A stretch of 64,000 nucleotides of DNA, taken from Paraphoma chrysanthemicola (taxonomy: Eukaryota; Ascomycota; Dothideomycetes; Pleosporales; Phaeosphaeriaceae). Shown here in pieces: positions 11,069 through 22,369 of this stretch. Where the stretch lies: the NCBI GenBank assembly GCA_020744225.1, contig JAGMWG010000014.1:434001-498000 (forward strand), in the 5' to 3' direction. The number at the start of each line of letters is the position of its first letter. The stretch's first letter is position 1. A program made the position numbers and the translations under genes. Below the pieces are notes generated by a model. The model saw only the letters and a program-made list of their open reading frames with translations, searched no databases and had not been told where the DNA came from.

Positions 11069-11269
11069 GAATACGTGATAAGTCGGGAAGCATGTACCAC
11101 TTGAATTAAGGCGAGTACCGGGCTTGGATGGTCATTGTGGAACTGAACACATGACAGATACATGATCGATTGACGAAAGATGATTAACTATTACGCAAAG
11201 TGCTTCGCGCATCAGTGAAAAGGAATCTTGACTTACCTGACGTTAGCTCGCTTGCATGCCTTATGGACC

Positions 11270-12226
11270 TCAGCCCACTGCTTTCTGGTTGGATGTGTTC
11301 CAGCAGACTATCATAGGCATCTTGAATTGACCTGAATCCTTCTTTACCTTGGCCTTGAGTTTCTCAGCGTTCGCTTCCTCAGCGCTCTTCGCCCGGCGGG
11401 CATCATAAACCCCAGACCACAGCTTCGCCGCCTCGCGCACTCTCTTCTTCACTTGATCAATCTCAGCCATCATTTCCCTCAGCTCCCTGTTCTCAGGCCT
11501 ACCTAGCCACTTCTGAAAAGTTTTGGTCTCCGCTATCCTCTTCCTGAAGCGGCGGTAACACAAGTCGTTCACGAGATGCTTGAACAGCGCATCCGTACTG
11601 CGAACACGTGCAACGATGCTATCCAGCTCTTTGAACGTCAAAAGCCGCGCTGAAATCTGCCAACAGAGTGCATTCAAGAGAGGCAGAATGTGAGCGTAGT
11701 GGATACCAAGTTCGTAGCCTGCTTGATATATCAGTAAGTCTCGGGCGAAACTGCCACTGGCCAAATTGATCCTATCAAAGTTGACAACCCTCTCTTTTGT
11801 GAAGACGTCGAGCAGTTCTATAACGCTCTCCTGGTCAATCTTGGAGGAAACACGGAATCGACAGACCGGTCGCCTCACCTGCACCAAGTCGTGCAGTTTG
11901 TATGACGACGCCATGAGAGCGCGAATAGGGATGCCTTTGCGAATGACATGGTTGCCATCAGCAACGACACTGATCCTACCGCCCTGTAGGAGGTAGCCTC
12001 GGTCTTCCCTTTTGATCGTAGTGATGTCGACGCAGTGCTCAGAAAGTTGTGATATGGGGCAATCCTTGAGGTAAGCGTTGCGAACCGCATCAGCACATCG
12101 TTTTTCGAAAGCCATCCGGCGTTTTACTGTCGGAGATACACAAGTAGGACTCTTCAGGGGTCCATTATGGACCTCGTGTAGCATGTTCCTGGCTTCTTGG
12201 TTTTCTTTTGCGGTAATTATACTCAA
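11270..12226 (-). CDS. BTB/POZ-like fungal protein (diverged)
   Basis: This single-exon 318 aa protein resembles the C-terminal half of the product of 13532-15436: a beta-rich start (GRISVVADGNHVIRKGIPIRALMASS), a helical segment with LASGSFARDLLIYQAGYELGIHYAHILPLLNALC, a short motif (HLVNDLCYRRFRKRIAETKTFQKWL) matching HLCHERYKKYIPDPEVFQAFL of the neighbour, and a basic coiled-coil tail. This layout is that of Dothideomycete BTB-like hypothetical proteins, recalled rather than searched. Substrate-adaptor function is only inferred from the fold. The start at 12226 is the first Met of the frame. Confidence 0.6.
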   Translation of the reverse strand: MSIITAKENQEARNMLHEVHNGPLKSPTCVSPTVKRRMAFEKRCADAVRNAYLKDCPISQLSEHCVDITTIKREDRGYLLQGGRISVVADGNHVIRKGIPIRALMASSYKLHDLVQVRRPVCRFRVSSKIDQESVIELLDVFTKERVVNFDRINLASGSFARDLLIYQAGYELGIHYAHILPLLNALCWQISARLLTFKELDSIVARVRSTDALFKHLVNDLCYRRFRKRIAETKTFQKWLGRPENRELREMMAEIDQVKKRVREAAKLWSGVYDARRAKSAEEANAEKLKAKVKKDSGQFKMPMIVCWNTSNQKAVG

Positions 12227-13531
12227 TGTAAATTTGTACAGTTGTGGATGATTGTCCTTCGTGTGATGAGCAGGGAATTTAATGCGTGAATGAGGAGGGG
12301 CTTATTAGATCGCTTAATATAGTATGAAAGCCCCACGACGCAAATGAAATTGCGAACTTGAGTGGTATTTGGGCAACAAGGTCCGTTGTTCACATTGTGC
12401 GCGGAGCTGTGCCTTGACATCCGCTTGCATGTGGCGACGTCAATAGCATTGTCATAACTCCGTCCGCGCAACAAGTACATAAAGATACTGTTACCGATAT
12501 TGGATGTAGCATTAGCTCTCATGTCGATAGCAGGTGCAATGCTTTGCTGCTGAGGTGGAGCAGGGTCGATGACTGCCTGGAATGTTTCTGCTTCCCATTG
12601 TCGAGTTAAGCACTAGGAATCCATTTCAAGGAACTCAACAAACCTGCCTCTTTCTTTCCAGAATGCGTGCCGGCTGAGGTCGGGGAGGAGATCTGATACT
12701 TCGGCGAGGGCGTCCGTCACGTTTTCACGCTCTTCCAAACGCTCGAACTTCATATTCTGCGCACCATCTCGTCTTTATCATACTTGTCAACTTCTGCCTT
12801 GGCGGGGACTGTGTGCAAGGTATCTGTAGTAGGCTGAACAAATCCACGTACAAATTACAAGCCATCTAGATATATATGCAGTCGGTCAGAGGCGTTAAAT
12901 TACTGATCGGGAGAATTCTGTGATTATGGGAAGAGGCGAAGGCCTTTTAGGAGTTGTTGATAGCGGACGACCAGCCGAGTAGCAAAAGCGGGCTGCTAAC
13001 TTTAATTTGCTGTAGGAAAGAGCAGGGCAATCCAGTTCTGTATGGTCGCACTTTGGAGCTATGTCGTTGACATACCGTACTGTGTCGTTATTGCGGCCTT
13101 TACACAGGCGCTTTGGCGGCCTGCATGTTCCATACTCAATAAGTGGGCTTGTGTCACGCGGGCGACGACCGCTCCTTCTCCACGGCGTTTGCATATCAAT
13201 AAAACCCCACTACCACGTTCTTTTGCCTTCCACACCTCCGATAATCATACGCGTCCTTCAATCCTGCATCCTACCGTCTCTTCCAGCACTTCAATACACA
13301 TCCAGACGTATCAGTTTGCTAATACGTTATCGCACAATAGTCCACTGAAGAATTGCGAGAGGGCCTGCAAGCACTTGCCCTGTTCTTTTTCACTCCGGTA
13401 TTCTAGGCTGAGTCGCGCCATATGTGGACAAGTACTGACAGCCTCCAGCCCGTTCCGCTGCACTATCTGCACCCCGCCTGTGGTCTCAAATCGAGGCATC
13501 ATTTCCCATCGCCATCCAGGTAGCAATTGAC
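12227..13531. promoter_or_regulatory. Divergent intergenic region between the two BTB-like genes
   Basis: About 1.3 kb lies between the minus gene at 11270-12226 and the plus gene at 13532. Open frames of about 100-160 codons here lack motifs. The final 300 bases are C/T-rich like a 5' leader. Confidence 0.4.
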
Positions 13532-15436
13532 ATGGCGTCAAACAACCGCCTGAACAGCTCCTCAGGACTACCGAAGTCGTAAGTGACAGTCTCTACACAT
13601 GGTGCTCTGATCCTAAGACTTTGTAGTGAGCCCAAGCCGCCAGGCCAAGGCACTTCCTACCACGCAAGGAGGCGCCGTCACAAAGCAGCCGCAAAGGCAG
13701 CTGCAGCTATCAACAATCCGGAAGTCACCCCAGACTCGGCCACGTCTGCTCTTGTTCCCCCGATGAAGACTAACGACATGTCTGACGCTATACTCCCAGT
13801 TACTCAGATCCCCGCCACTACAAAGGCTGACGAGGTGGACTCGTCTGCTACGGCACAACCGACCACGACCATGAAGGAGATTGCTACCCATCAAGCCTCC
13901 TCCGAGATTCAGAAAGCTGACGCACCGATTCAGCATACCTTGAACTCAATAAAGCCTACATCTAATCACAACAACCCCACATCCGGCGCACAATCAATCG
14001 AGTCGGTCACCAGCATCATGAAGGGCCGCAAGATCAAGGCTATGCTTGATGCCAAAGACAATGGCTGGGTTACTATTCCGATGCTCGACAAGACCAGCCC
14101 TCATTCCAAGAAGTCACCATCTCCGCCAATCTCACGGAAGTCAGCTCCCTCCAAGGTCAATGCTAACGCTTTTGGCGCTCTAGTCGACGCGACCGCGATC
14201 AGAGATGGTAGTCCGGACACCAATGACAAGGCAAGCACTGACAACGCGCACGCCGCTGCAAGGATCACAGGCCGAACACATGTCAGGAGTCCAACTGAAT
14301 CTAAGAATGCTAAACCATGGGCGGCTGTGTGTTCGTCTCGTCCTGCGCCCGCGGTCCTGCCCTCCCCATTCTCGTCGACTGCCAAGGTTTCGTCCCATCC
14401 CCTGGAGTCTACAAAGCCTCAGCAGGTTCCGATGGTGACAGAATCCCCTATCAACTTACTCCCGGCTCCTCCCACGACCTCCACGCTGGTTCCTGTTTCA
14501 TATGGAGCTACAGCTCGCTTATCGCCTCCCTCTCCCTCCGTACCAACTACGGTGGTCGCAGATTCGATGCCAGAGCAGAAAGTGGATGGCAAAGTTTCGG
14601 AGTCAGCTATGCGTAGCGCAGTCGATGGACAGAAGCTGGATAACTTCTTGGAAATGATCCGTCAAGCTCGAGAGGATCTGCTTCAAGGCCCTCGTGTCAC
14701 TGTCTTCGTAGGGACTGTAGCAGTCGTTGGCATATTCAAGCGCGTCGCGATGGCTCTCTCGAAGAATCTCAATGCACATTTCAGTCAGAACCCAGAATCT
14801 GACGAATACCACTTCCCAGCAAACTACCTGGACCCTGATGCGGTCCGCACTCTCCTCGTTACGTGGGTTCGGGACAATTCACGAAAGTTCGAAGCCTACG
14901 CAGTTCCCATGCACGATACGTTTGCTGAGAACGTTGCACTGCTGCGCGCATCGCGCATGCTCGGTATGGAGACATACACGAAGCACATTCTGCACACTTT
15001 CGTCGACTATCTCAAGAACGAGCTGCCAAGCTACGAAGAGATGGTCATCGTCGAGCGCAACGCAACGTCGGACAAAGATCCGCTGTGGACGGCTATAGTT
15101 AACCACCTGTGTCACGAACGCTACAAGAAGTACATCCCGGATCCTGAAGTGTTCCAAGCATTCTTGGACCAGCATCCACGCCTCAAGAAGGCCATGACGT
15201 CTGCTGATGCCTACTTTCAGGCTGACGGAAAGAAGTATGAGGCTAAAGAAGCCGAGTGGCGCGCTCACGAGGGTGAGCGACGAGCTCGTCGAGAGAAGTA
15301 TCAGGAGGAAAAGCGCGCTCAGATCGCCAAAGAGTACGAAGCAGCTGCATCACTACGGAAGAAAATGGATGCGAAGGTTGGATCAGGACTGATGTTCGCT
15401 ACAGCGGAGGAGGCGGAGTGGCTTCGAAGTCGTTGA
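13532..15436 (+). CDS. BTB/POZ-like protein with long disordered N-terminus
   Basis: Exons 13532-13578 and 13627-15436 are joined by a 48 bp intron, giving 618 aa starting MASNNRLNSSSGLPKS. Residues about 1-350 are disordered (Ser/Pro/Thr-rich, a basic patch ARRRRHKAAAKAAAA near residue 30). From about 370 a BTB-like unit follows: VTVFVGTVAVVGIFKRVAMA, YHFPANYLDPDAVRTLLVTWV, and a helical part with LLRASRMLGMETYTKHIL. HLCHERYKKYIPDPEVFQAFL comes next, and the protein ends in a highly charged coiled coil (EAEWRAHEGERRARREKYQEE). It is related to 11270-12226. The first exon codes only 16 residues, so the second-exon Met could be mistaken for the start. Confidence 0.75.
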
Positions 15437-15708
15437 GGATTAGTCGCATGGCATGTCCTCACTGAGTCCCCCAAAGACGTTCAGTCAGCATCAGACGCAG
15501 TAGTGACCTAGGCTATAGGCGAAGAGAAGGCAGTCACTTCTCCGTTGCGAGTCCAAGCAACATAGCCAACAGACGTATTCGGCTCATATGAAGGGTGCAT
15601 CTGAAGGACTCTCGATTGGTACAGCTAGATACCCAGGAGCAATCTCATCATAGTGATATCCTCCACTACCTCATTGCGTCTGAAACTTGCTTGTCTCGTA
15701 TCTCATCT

Positions 15709-16167
15709 CTACCACTCCTCTTCCCATTCACCATCCATAACCACCTCGTCAATCTTCTCTTCCCACTCCCTTTCCTCCTCGCCCTCTTTCTCGCTCTTAA
15801 TTCTTTCCACAATTATCATCGGGACCTGGCACTCGTCACACTTCACCTTGACATACATCTGCCCATGCCCATGCCCATGATCACCAAGCGGAACGACATC
15901 CAGGGTATTCGCACAACCTTGCTGCGCACAGTGGACCGTGATGGCATCCTTCGGCGCGACCTTGAATGCTGGACTACCAGTGGGTGCTGTTGATACAGTG
16001 GATGTAGAACTTGAGCCACGAGACGAGCATGTCGATGTGGACGGCGAATTTGGTGGCGTTGGCGCATGGGGCACAGAGCAAGTGGAGAGGGCGAAGGGGC
16101 GCATGGTGACTACGCCGTGTTGTGGACTGCGCAAGGCGAGTTTGGGACTGTTTGGAGGGTAGGACAT
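15709..16167 (-). CDS. Small zinc-ribbon-like protein
   Basis: This is a 152 aa single-exon protein if translation starts at 16167 (MSYPPNSPKLALRSP); an in-frame upstream Met at 16287 adds a His-rich stretch that looks like leader sequence. The N-terminal half is Ser/Thr/Pro-rich. Residues about 75-115 hold VHCAQQGCANTLDVVPLG and MYVKVKCDECQVPMIIVE, that is CxxxxC plus CxxC, a likely zinc ribbon. The tail is Glu/Trp-rich. I do not recognise the family. DNA or RNA binding is possible but not shown. Confidence 0.55.
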   Translation of the reverse strand: MSYPPNSPKLALRSPQHGVVTMRPFALSTCSVPHAPTPPNSPSTSTCSSRGSSSTSTVSTAPTGSPAFKVAPKDAITVHCAQQGCANTLDVVPLGDHGHGHGQMYVKVKCDECQVPMIIVERIKSEKEGEEEREWEEKIDEVVMDGEWEEEW

Positions 16168-16939
16168 GTTGTTTCTGCTGCGTGCTGGCCACAGGTGAAG
16201 ATGGGGATGATGACAAAGGAAACTGGGTCTGGTGATTTGGAGGAGTATATGTATGTGAGATGAAGAGGGGAGTTTGCTAGGAGACATGGCAAGCTAGGAG
16301 ATGTGGTTATGGTAGAGGGGATTGTTGGGTGCAAACTTGGGATGGACGGGGAGGGAAAGAGAGAGATTGCTTGAGTGAGTAGGAGGAGATGGTGGTGTTT
16401 TTGAGGATGGCGAGAGAGGATGGCGAGAGAGGATGGCGACGAAGGTCTGGCAGATTCAGATGTTTCCCCATATCCACGAGTACGTGATGCTCATAGTGCC
16501 CAGGGCTTAATATGGGCGCCACGTAGATGCTATAAATCTGACCATGTGTACAAGATTGGTTGTTTACTTCCTGCGTGGCATTCGGTACCTTACTGAGTAC
16601 GATAGGCATCACCTGTTGACAAGGTTAAGTGACATGTGAAGCTGGGCAGACAGATGCGAGTATGCCGCAAGAATAACAATAACAAAAAGGTGGCCAATAA
16701 TGTCCCATACAATGGAGGCATTCATGTGATTGGTGGCCACATTACCACATCTCTTTCCCAGTCGGGCCTGACCCGCCGGCTAAAGCAGGTCCCGAGCGTT
16801 CCTCCCCACACGTTCCGTTCCATCCATCGCGACACGACAACAACAACACGTCTCGCTGCCATTTCCCTGCGAACACAATATCCTCACTCTTCCGTCTTGC
16901 ACAACCGTTTTTGCGCACTTCTTTGCTCCGCTTTTGAAC
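16168..16939. promoter_or_regulatory. Divergent intergenic region
   Basis: This lies between the minus zinc-ribbon gene and the plus membrane-protein gene at 16940. No gene is supported. The C/T-rich stretch with CAACAACAAC around 16835-16940 resembles a 5' leader. Confidence 0.35.
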
Positions 16940-17848
16940 ATGGTCTCCACGCGCCAAACTCCCCGCGGCAACTTCCCCGCTTTCGAGCCCTCGCCCACCA
17001 AAAAGCAGTCCCGCACCTCGACCGCGTCGCCCGCGCCTACTAGTTCGCCTGAACTCAACTCATCGCCCACGAAAAGAACCTTCGCTCGTCGCGTAGTCAG
17101 TGAAGTACGTGGCGCAACATCAGATACGATTGTCGTCGCGTCGCCTCCCGACCCAGCCGAAGTCGGCGAGTCGACGTGGTGTCATACTGCAAGCAACGTT
17201 ACCGTGTTCTGGCTTGCTGTCTCCATCCCACTTGTGCTATGGGACTCGTTATATATCCTGCTTCGCCCGCATACGTTTGAAGGCGGCGCGTTGCAGTGGC
17301 CGCTCTGGAAGCCGTATGAGATCTATGCTGCGATCGATAAGGTGTACAGTCGCTCTGCATGGGATGCGCAAGAGGGCTTTGGCGGTGCGCAGGGCGCGCT
17401 AAATGCAATTGAGCTTATTCTGTACGGCTTGTACGCCATGATCATCTACAATCATGGTGTGCCGGCAGCCGCAGGGACCGGCGTGCAGGTCGGACAGGGC
17501 GTAAGTGCGTGGTTCGCGGGTGGAGTGAAGGTCCGAGGCAAAGTTGGGAATCGCGCGCTGCTTATCGGGTTTGCTGCAAGTGTGATGACCTTGAGCAAGA
17601 CTGTGCTCTACTATTTCAACGAGTACTTCAGTGGATGGGCGAGCGTGGGGCACAATGATTGGTTCACCATCTTCCTGTTCTACGGAGTTATGAAGTAAGT
17701 CCTCCTTTCCTGAGCACAGATGCTAGACTAATGCCCGTCCAGCGGTCTTTGGGTTTTATTCCCAGCATACATGACGGTGGTCTTCGGCTCCGATATCATC
17801 CAGGCGCTCGACATTGCCGCAGAATCGTCATCGAAGAAGAGGTATTAG
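16940..17848 (+). CDS. EBP/EXPERA-like multipass membrane protein
   Basis: Exons 16940-17694 and 17743-17848 (48 bp intron) give 286 aa. A Ser/Thr/Pro-rich cytosolic N-terminus of about 80 residues is followed by hydrophobic segments: VTVFWLAVSIPLVLWDSLYI, a segment around ELILYGLYAMIIY, one around ALLIGFAASVMTLSKTVLYY, and FTIFLFYGVMNGLWVLFPAY. The NDWFTIFLFYGVMNGLWVLFP motif and the four-segment layout resemble the EXPERA domain of EBP sterol isomerase and TM6SF proteins; this is by memory. It ends in KKRY, a possible ER retrieval signal, which would fit an ER protein. An enzymatic role in sterol metabolism is not shown. Confidence 0.65.
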
Positions 17849-18641
17849 CATGACGGACTAGAATTACAGGAATTTCATGTTTCAATCACTCGCTCTGGAA
17901 TCATACGAGACTTTATGACAGGCTGGAATTGCATATCGTAACGTGCTGTAGCATCCGAGCACCATTCTTACGTTTCGTTTTGGTCCCTGTTCAGACACCG
18001 GAAAACGCCATGCAGGACTCGCTGCCACCAAGCCAGACGCTCTTCCGCCGGGTGCGGCGCGTCGGTCCCTCCATTTTGTACTATTGAGCATGGCTTCAAA
18101 GTATCCAGCATCAGTAATGAATCCTGCGGTCCATCAAACGTAGGCCTACTCACGAGCTCGAAGATGCCACTTTGGCTGGCGGTCCAGGAGCGGTCTGGGA
18201 CCCGCCACATCCCAGTCGTCTGGAGGCAGAGCCGCGGACAAGCGTTGCGTATTCGCCACGATATCGTTCAGCATTAGCGGGCGGCGCACCAGCTCTGCTA
18301 GTGTAGCTGTCATGTTGTAATACTGTATCCGAGTCGCAGATGTCGACGCGTCGGAGAGATTCGGGTCGTCGCTTTGGACGTGGAGTTGAGGTTGGAACTG
18401 TACTTTGAAAGTTATGGTGCGCTGAAAAAGGTGGAGAAGAAAACAAGAGTGGAAGGTACATGGGGACTAAGTGAATTTCTTATTCACTTCCAAACTCACT
18501 TGAACATGTAAATACACTTCGTCCTGCTTGCGCACGTTCACCTCAAGATTCCCATCCCCCCTATTCCTCCAGATAACCAAATACGCCCAAGACCACCAAC
18601 GCAAAACTCCAATTCCAGATCCTTCTCTCCCCTGCACACTC
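17849..18641. other. Convergent 3' intergenic region
   Basis: This lies between the 3' ends of 16940-17848 (plus) and 18642-19718 (minus). Short open frames on both strands lack motifs; nothing else is seen. Confidence 0.4.
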
Positions 18642-19718
18642 TCACATAACCACACACCCACACTTCACATGCAACCCCCTCCCCTTCCTCCCCTTCCCCC
18701 CTTCACCCCCACCACCACTACTGATCCTCCTCCTCTCCTCATCCAAGTCCATAACACTCTGCGCCCTCGCAAACGGCCCTTCATCCCATTCGACCAACGC
18801 TTTCTTGCGCTCCATTTCGTCGCGCCCAGGCGTGCTGAAGATGCTGTTCTTGCTAGTAGCAGAGAGCGCAGAAACTTTCGACCACGCAGACACGGAGACG
18901 CGATTTGGTGCCGCGATGTACGAGACCGGATCTCGGGGGACGGGGCGGACTGGCTGCTGGGGCTGTGCGGCGGAGTTGGGATTCAGGTAGGGATTGGGGT
19001 TGGGGTTGGAGTTCGGGATGGTGGGCGGAGGTGTCGCGGATTTGTATGTCGGCGTGGGCGCTGGTGTGGGTATGTTTGGAAGTGGACGAAGAGGTGCGCC
19101 GAGAGGAATGTATGCGCGGCGTTTTTGTTCGCGGGTCATGGGCGTGGGTGTGTCGGGGCATTTATCTTCGTCTTCGTCTGAATCCTTGCCGTCTTCGTCT
19201 GAATCGTCGATGTCCTCCTTCTCCGCGACCAGAAGCTGTGTAGTAGTAGCTGCGCCATCTTCCCCCAGCCCCAGCTGTCCCACTTGTTCATCCTCCTCTT
19301 TCGCCGGACTGTGAGCTAACAGCCCTAGTCCTTCACGTTTCGAAATAGGCCTCTCCTTCTCCCTCCCGTCCGGTTTTGGACTTGAACTCCTCCTCTTTCC
19401 CATCCCTGAATTCATCCATCCATCCCCGGCTCCACCTCTCTTCACTCCCACCACGTCTTCACTCGACCTCAATGGCGCTCCCCCGAAACTCCCATCCTCG
19501 GTCCTGACCACATACCGCGCGTACCTCGCCAGTTCCGCTGAGCCGATCGCATGTTCGCTTTTGGTTCGTGAGAGCGGTAAACCGGGTCTGAACGTCTTAT
19601 TCGCGCTGCATGGAGGCGACGGCGTGACGGCGCGGATGGTGGAGTGGGCGGTTGAAGGGCGGATGGGAGAGGGTGGAGGAGGGGAGCGAGGCGGGAGGGG
19701 CCGGAAGTGGGTCGACAT
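18642..19718 (-). CDS. Disordered protein with C-terminal CVVM prenylation box
   Basis: This is a 358 aa single-exon, low-complexity protein: Pro-rich N-terminus, acidic run DDSDEDGKDSDEDEDK (about residue 175), repeats of Asn-Pro (NSNPNPNPYLNPN), and a basic Gly/Lys-rich tail ending KCGCVVM. The last four residues are a CaaX box with Met, the farnesyl type used by fungal a-factor-like pheromones and Ras proteins, and the preceding Cys could be palmitoylated. I infer membrane anchoring. No enzymatic domain is seen. Two other genes in this window end in the same four residues. Confidence 0.6.
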   Translation of the reverse strand: MSTHFRPLPPRSPPPPSPIRPSTAHSTIRAVTPSPPCSANKTFRPGLPLSRTKSEHAIGSAELARYARYVVRTEDGSFGGAPLRSSEDVVGVKRGGAGDGWMNSGMGKRRSSSPKPDGREKERPISKREGLGLLAHSPAKEEDEQVGQLGLGEDGAATTTQLLVAEKEDIDDSDEDGKDSDEDEDKCPDTPTPMTREQKRRAYIPLGAPLRPLPNIPTPAPTPTYKSATPPPTIPNSNPNPNPYLNPNSAAQPQQPVRPVPRDPVSYIAAPNRVSVSAWSKVSALSATSKNSIFSTPGRDEMERKKALVEWDEGPFARAQSVMDLDEERRRISSGGGGEGGKGRKGRGLHVKCGCVVM

Positions 19719-20983
19719 TGTTGTTTGACGTAGTGGTGGTGTTGGGAGTTTGAGGCTGGACGGTAAGAGTGTGCAAGTGTGTGGGTGATGATGGTGGTGT
19801 GGCGCGGCGTCGTGTGTTCTTGTTTCTAAAGACCAGAAGGATGGCTAGATACAATACGCGGCGTCGGCACTGGGTGCGCTGGTGTGTGACGCGCGAGACG
19901 GCGAGGCGCCAGTTGAGCAACGTCCAAGTGAGGCAGTGATGGCGTGGTGTCAAGAGCCAGAAGGCTCGTCTGACGAGGATGTGTCGTGGGTGGTGCAGCA
20001 CAAGTGTCCGGGTGAGGTGAGGTGAAAATGTAATCACCACCAGGTCACGTTGTGTGTGCCGTCACGATAGGGTGCGTTGATCCTCGCCGCCCGTTTGCTC
20101 ACTCTCGCGGCGTGGCAGATCTGCACTCTAGGCTTTCCCTTCCCCTACTGCGCTCCCTTGCTCTTTCGAAGATCCGTTTCTCCTTACTATTCGAGTCCAG
20201 ATGTTTTGTCAAACATCCACCTGCATGCAACACCAGAGTGAGATCAGTCTCATGCGGTCTTAGATGCAGAGCTTGCATGGTTGCACAGAATGCGTCATTG
20301 TGTCGCATCGCGGACCGACGGCGCGAACGCCTTGACAGAGTCGTGGTGTACATTTGGGGCAGATAACTGAATGAAATGTGTTCATTTGGACCTGGTGTGG
20401 CACGTGGACTCGAAGTTGGTGTGTGTGGGGTGCTGTGGAGTGGAAGAGAGCTAATGCATATGCAATGCAATGCGATGCAATGCAGTGCGGGTAATCAACC
20501 CACGGCGGATGAACGGCAACGTCGAGGAACGTAGAACCTTTATTCGTTCATGTAGCTCAACCATCTACTTCCCCGATCTTCCTTCTAGCAGCAAACCCCT
20601 CTTGAACAGTAAGCTTCTCCAATACTCTTCGCCAATTCTCCAGAATTGTTCAACGGCCTTCTAGGTAGTAGCGCCTCCACAGATCCACGCTACTTTCGAC
20701 CCAGCTGTTTCTCCCATGTGGACGTCTCATCTCTCTCTTTCGCCAGTGCCCGGCGGTCAAGTCCTAGTTGATACATATGTTCAATCTGCGGCTTTGGACT
20801 TTTGATCTTCTTCTAGGAGGTTGACATGTCCTCGCTGGTGGTGATGCCTCTAAAGTGATGAAGTGAGCACCATACTAGCGACCGCCGATGTTATCCAAAC
20901 AACTGTAGCTTCAAGCATGCGTGGAGGACAGTATCTATTCAACCTCAGCCATAGATAACATGCATCTGGAAATATTCATAGAC
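19719..20983. other. Intergenic region with a short TGCAA-type repeat
   Basis: About 1.25 kb without a supported gene. It includes a degenerate pentamer run at 20458-20488 (see the repeat entry). Open frames such as 19597-20040 minus overlap the CVVM gene and lack motifs. Confidence 0.4.
20458..20488 (+). repeat. Degenerate ATGCA/TGCAA pentamer microsatellite
   Basis: Five to six tandem pentamers (atgca atgca atgcg atgca atgca gtgcg) with single-base changes. No function is seen. Confidence 0.7.
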
Positions 20984-22369
20984 TTACAAATCCCCAGAAA
21001 GGCGTACGAAGCCAGCCCAGAACAACCATTGTCCGAGAAATGGGAACACCATTCCGACAACAACAATCACCATTCGCTTCGCGTATCTTGGGCTAATTCC
21101 CATGCGACGTAAAATGACCTTCCACGCGTTTGGGTCAGGACTCCTCGTTCCAGAAGCCAGGCGGTTGCGTATTCCGATATCCCGCAACCAGATACCCAGC
21201 TTCTCGAATCGGATCGATCGACTTTGATGAGACTGATCAATCGTAGCAGCCCACAGTTGATGGTTTGATCCACGCTCCTGGTGATGCACTGTGCGTGAGG
21301 GGTTCGACCAGCGCCTTGTCATAACGAGTGTTACACAAATCATGACAATTATGGAAATAATGGAAAGTTGCCATAGCAATGCGCCCACATACATTATTAC
21401 AGCGTCACGGCCTCCCGGCTGCACTGCGTACAGGAGTCCTTGATAATAATATCCTTGGTCAGAAGCGAAAATGGCCGTACGAAAGAGATAATAGCATCCG
21501 ATTGCTTGTAGGATCAGTTCTGATAGGACCGACGACGCTCCTACGGCGAAATACATAGACTGCTCGCACTCGAATAGGATGAGCGCTCCAGCAATCCACG
21601 CGATCCTGGGACGAGAGCACCAGAGAAGCGCGAGCTGGACGACGGGAACATCGTGGTAGCCATCTGCCTTTTGGACGAGAATGGCGTTTATGAAATTGGC
21701 GCCGACGGACAGCCCAGCTGAGGCGAGTCCGGAGACGATCCACAGTTTGCTCCCAGGTTTACCGAGGTAACCTCGCGTGAGCTTTTCAATAATCGTCCTT
21801 CGACAAAGCAGGACAGTTCCGACCAACGTGACTATGTTCAGCAGAGCGAAAATGCCGAGCTTTTCAAATCGTGATGGGCATTTGCGATTGCGAGTATCGT
21901 GTGTCCGGTCTTGAGGAGCGTCGGCCTCCATTCGTACGTGCCATGACCACGGGAAAAGAGTGTCGAATGCCATGGACTGTATGGCTTCATAGTCCACCCA
22001 TTTGTTGGAAAAGGTATCAGCTACACCTCCGCAGTAGTCTTTCGCCCAGTTCAGATAGCTGATTGGCTCTTGCTTGGCTTTGCAGAGTCCAGGACATGGT
22101 GTGTTGGCCAGGAGCGGACAATAACATTCCTGCTTCGGACGAAAGAACTGGCAGCTTTGTGCTGATCGTAATAGTGCCGGACACAGATCTGAAATTTTGA
22201 GGGCGCATTTGGGCGGCGCATAATGTTCACTATCTCCATTGAGCAAGTCTTGAACATTTGTAGGAGCTGATGGTAGGTTTAGTGTCGTCCGTGAGGGTGT
22301 GAAGTTGAATGAATGACATAGAAGAACGAATGCCATCCATGCCCAGCGGTAAACTGAGCGCCGAAGCAT
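20984..22369 (-). CDS. Cys-rich secreted-domain plus multipass membrane protein
   Basis: This is a 461 aa single-exon protein. The first 24 residues form a signal peptide (WAWMAFVLLCHSFNF core). A luminal or extracellular Cys-rich part follows (residues about 50-115) with CALKISDLCPALL, CQFFRPKQECYCPLL, CPGLCKAK and YCGG. After that come several hydrophobic helices: LGIFALLNIVTLVGTVLLC, an Ala/Gly-rich pair, LLWQLSIISIIVMICVTLVM, and RMVIVVVGMVFPFLGQWLFW near the C-terminus. The two segments RFEKLGIF and RFEKLGIW are similar, which hints at an internal duplication. The layout is typical of orphan fungal plasma-membrane proteins. I do not recognise a named family. Confidence 0.7.
   Translation of the reverse strand: MLRRSVYRWAWMAFVLLCHSFNFTPSRTTLNLPSAPTNVQDLLNGDSEHYAPPKCALKISDLCPALLRSAQSCQFFRPKQECYCPLLANTPCPGLCKAKQEPISYLNWAKDYCGGVADTFSNKWVDYEAIQSMAFDTLFPWSWHVRMEADAPQDRTHDTRNRKCPSRFEKLGIFALLNIVTLVGTVLLCRRTIIEKLTRGYLGKPGSKLWIVSGLASAGLSVGANFINAILVQKADGYHDVPVVQLALLWCSRPRIAWIAGALILFECEQSMYFAVGASSVLSELILQAIGCYYLFRTAIFASDQGYYYQGLLYAVQPGGRDAVIMYVGALLWQLSIISIIVMICVTLVMTRRWSNPSRTVHHQERGSNHQLWAATIDQSHQSRSIRFEKLGIWLRDIGIRNRLASGTRSPDPNAWKVILRRMGISPRYAKRMVIVVVGMVFPFLGQWLFWAGFVRLSGDL

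Noticed and set aside
13042..13530. 162-codon frame upstream of the BTB-like gene
   Set aside because: No motif, overlapping frames in the same place, and position matches a C/T-rich 5' leader.
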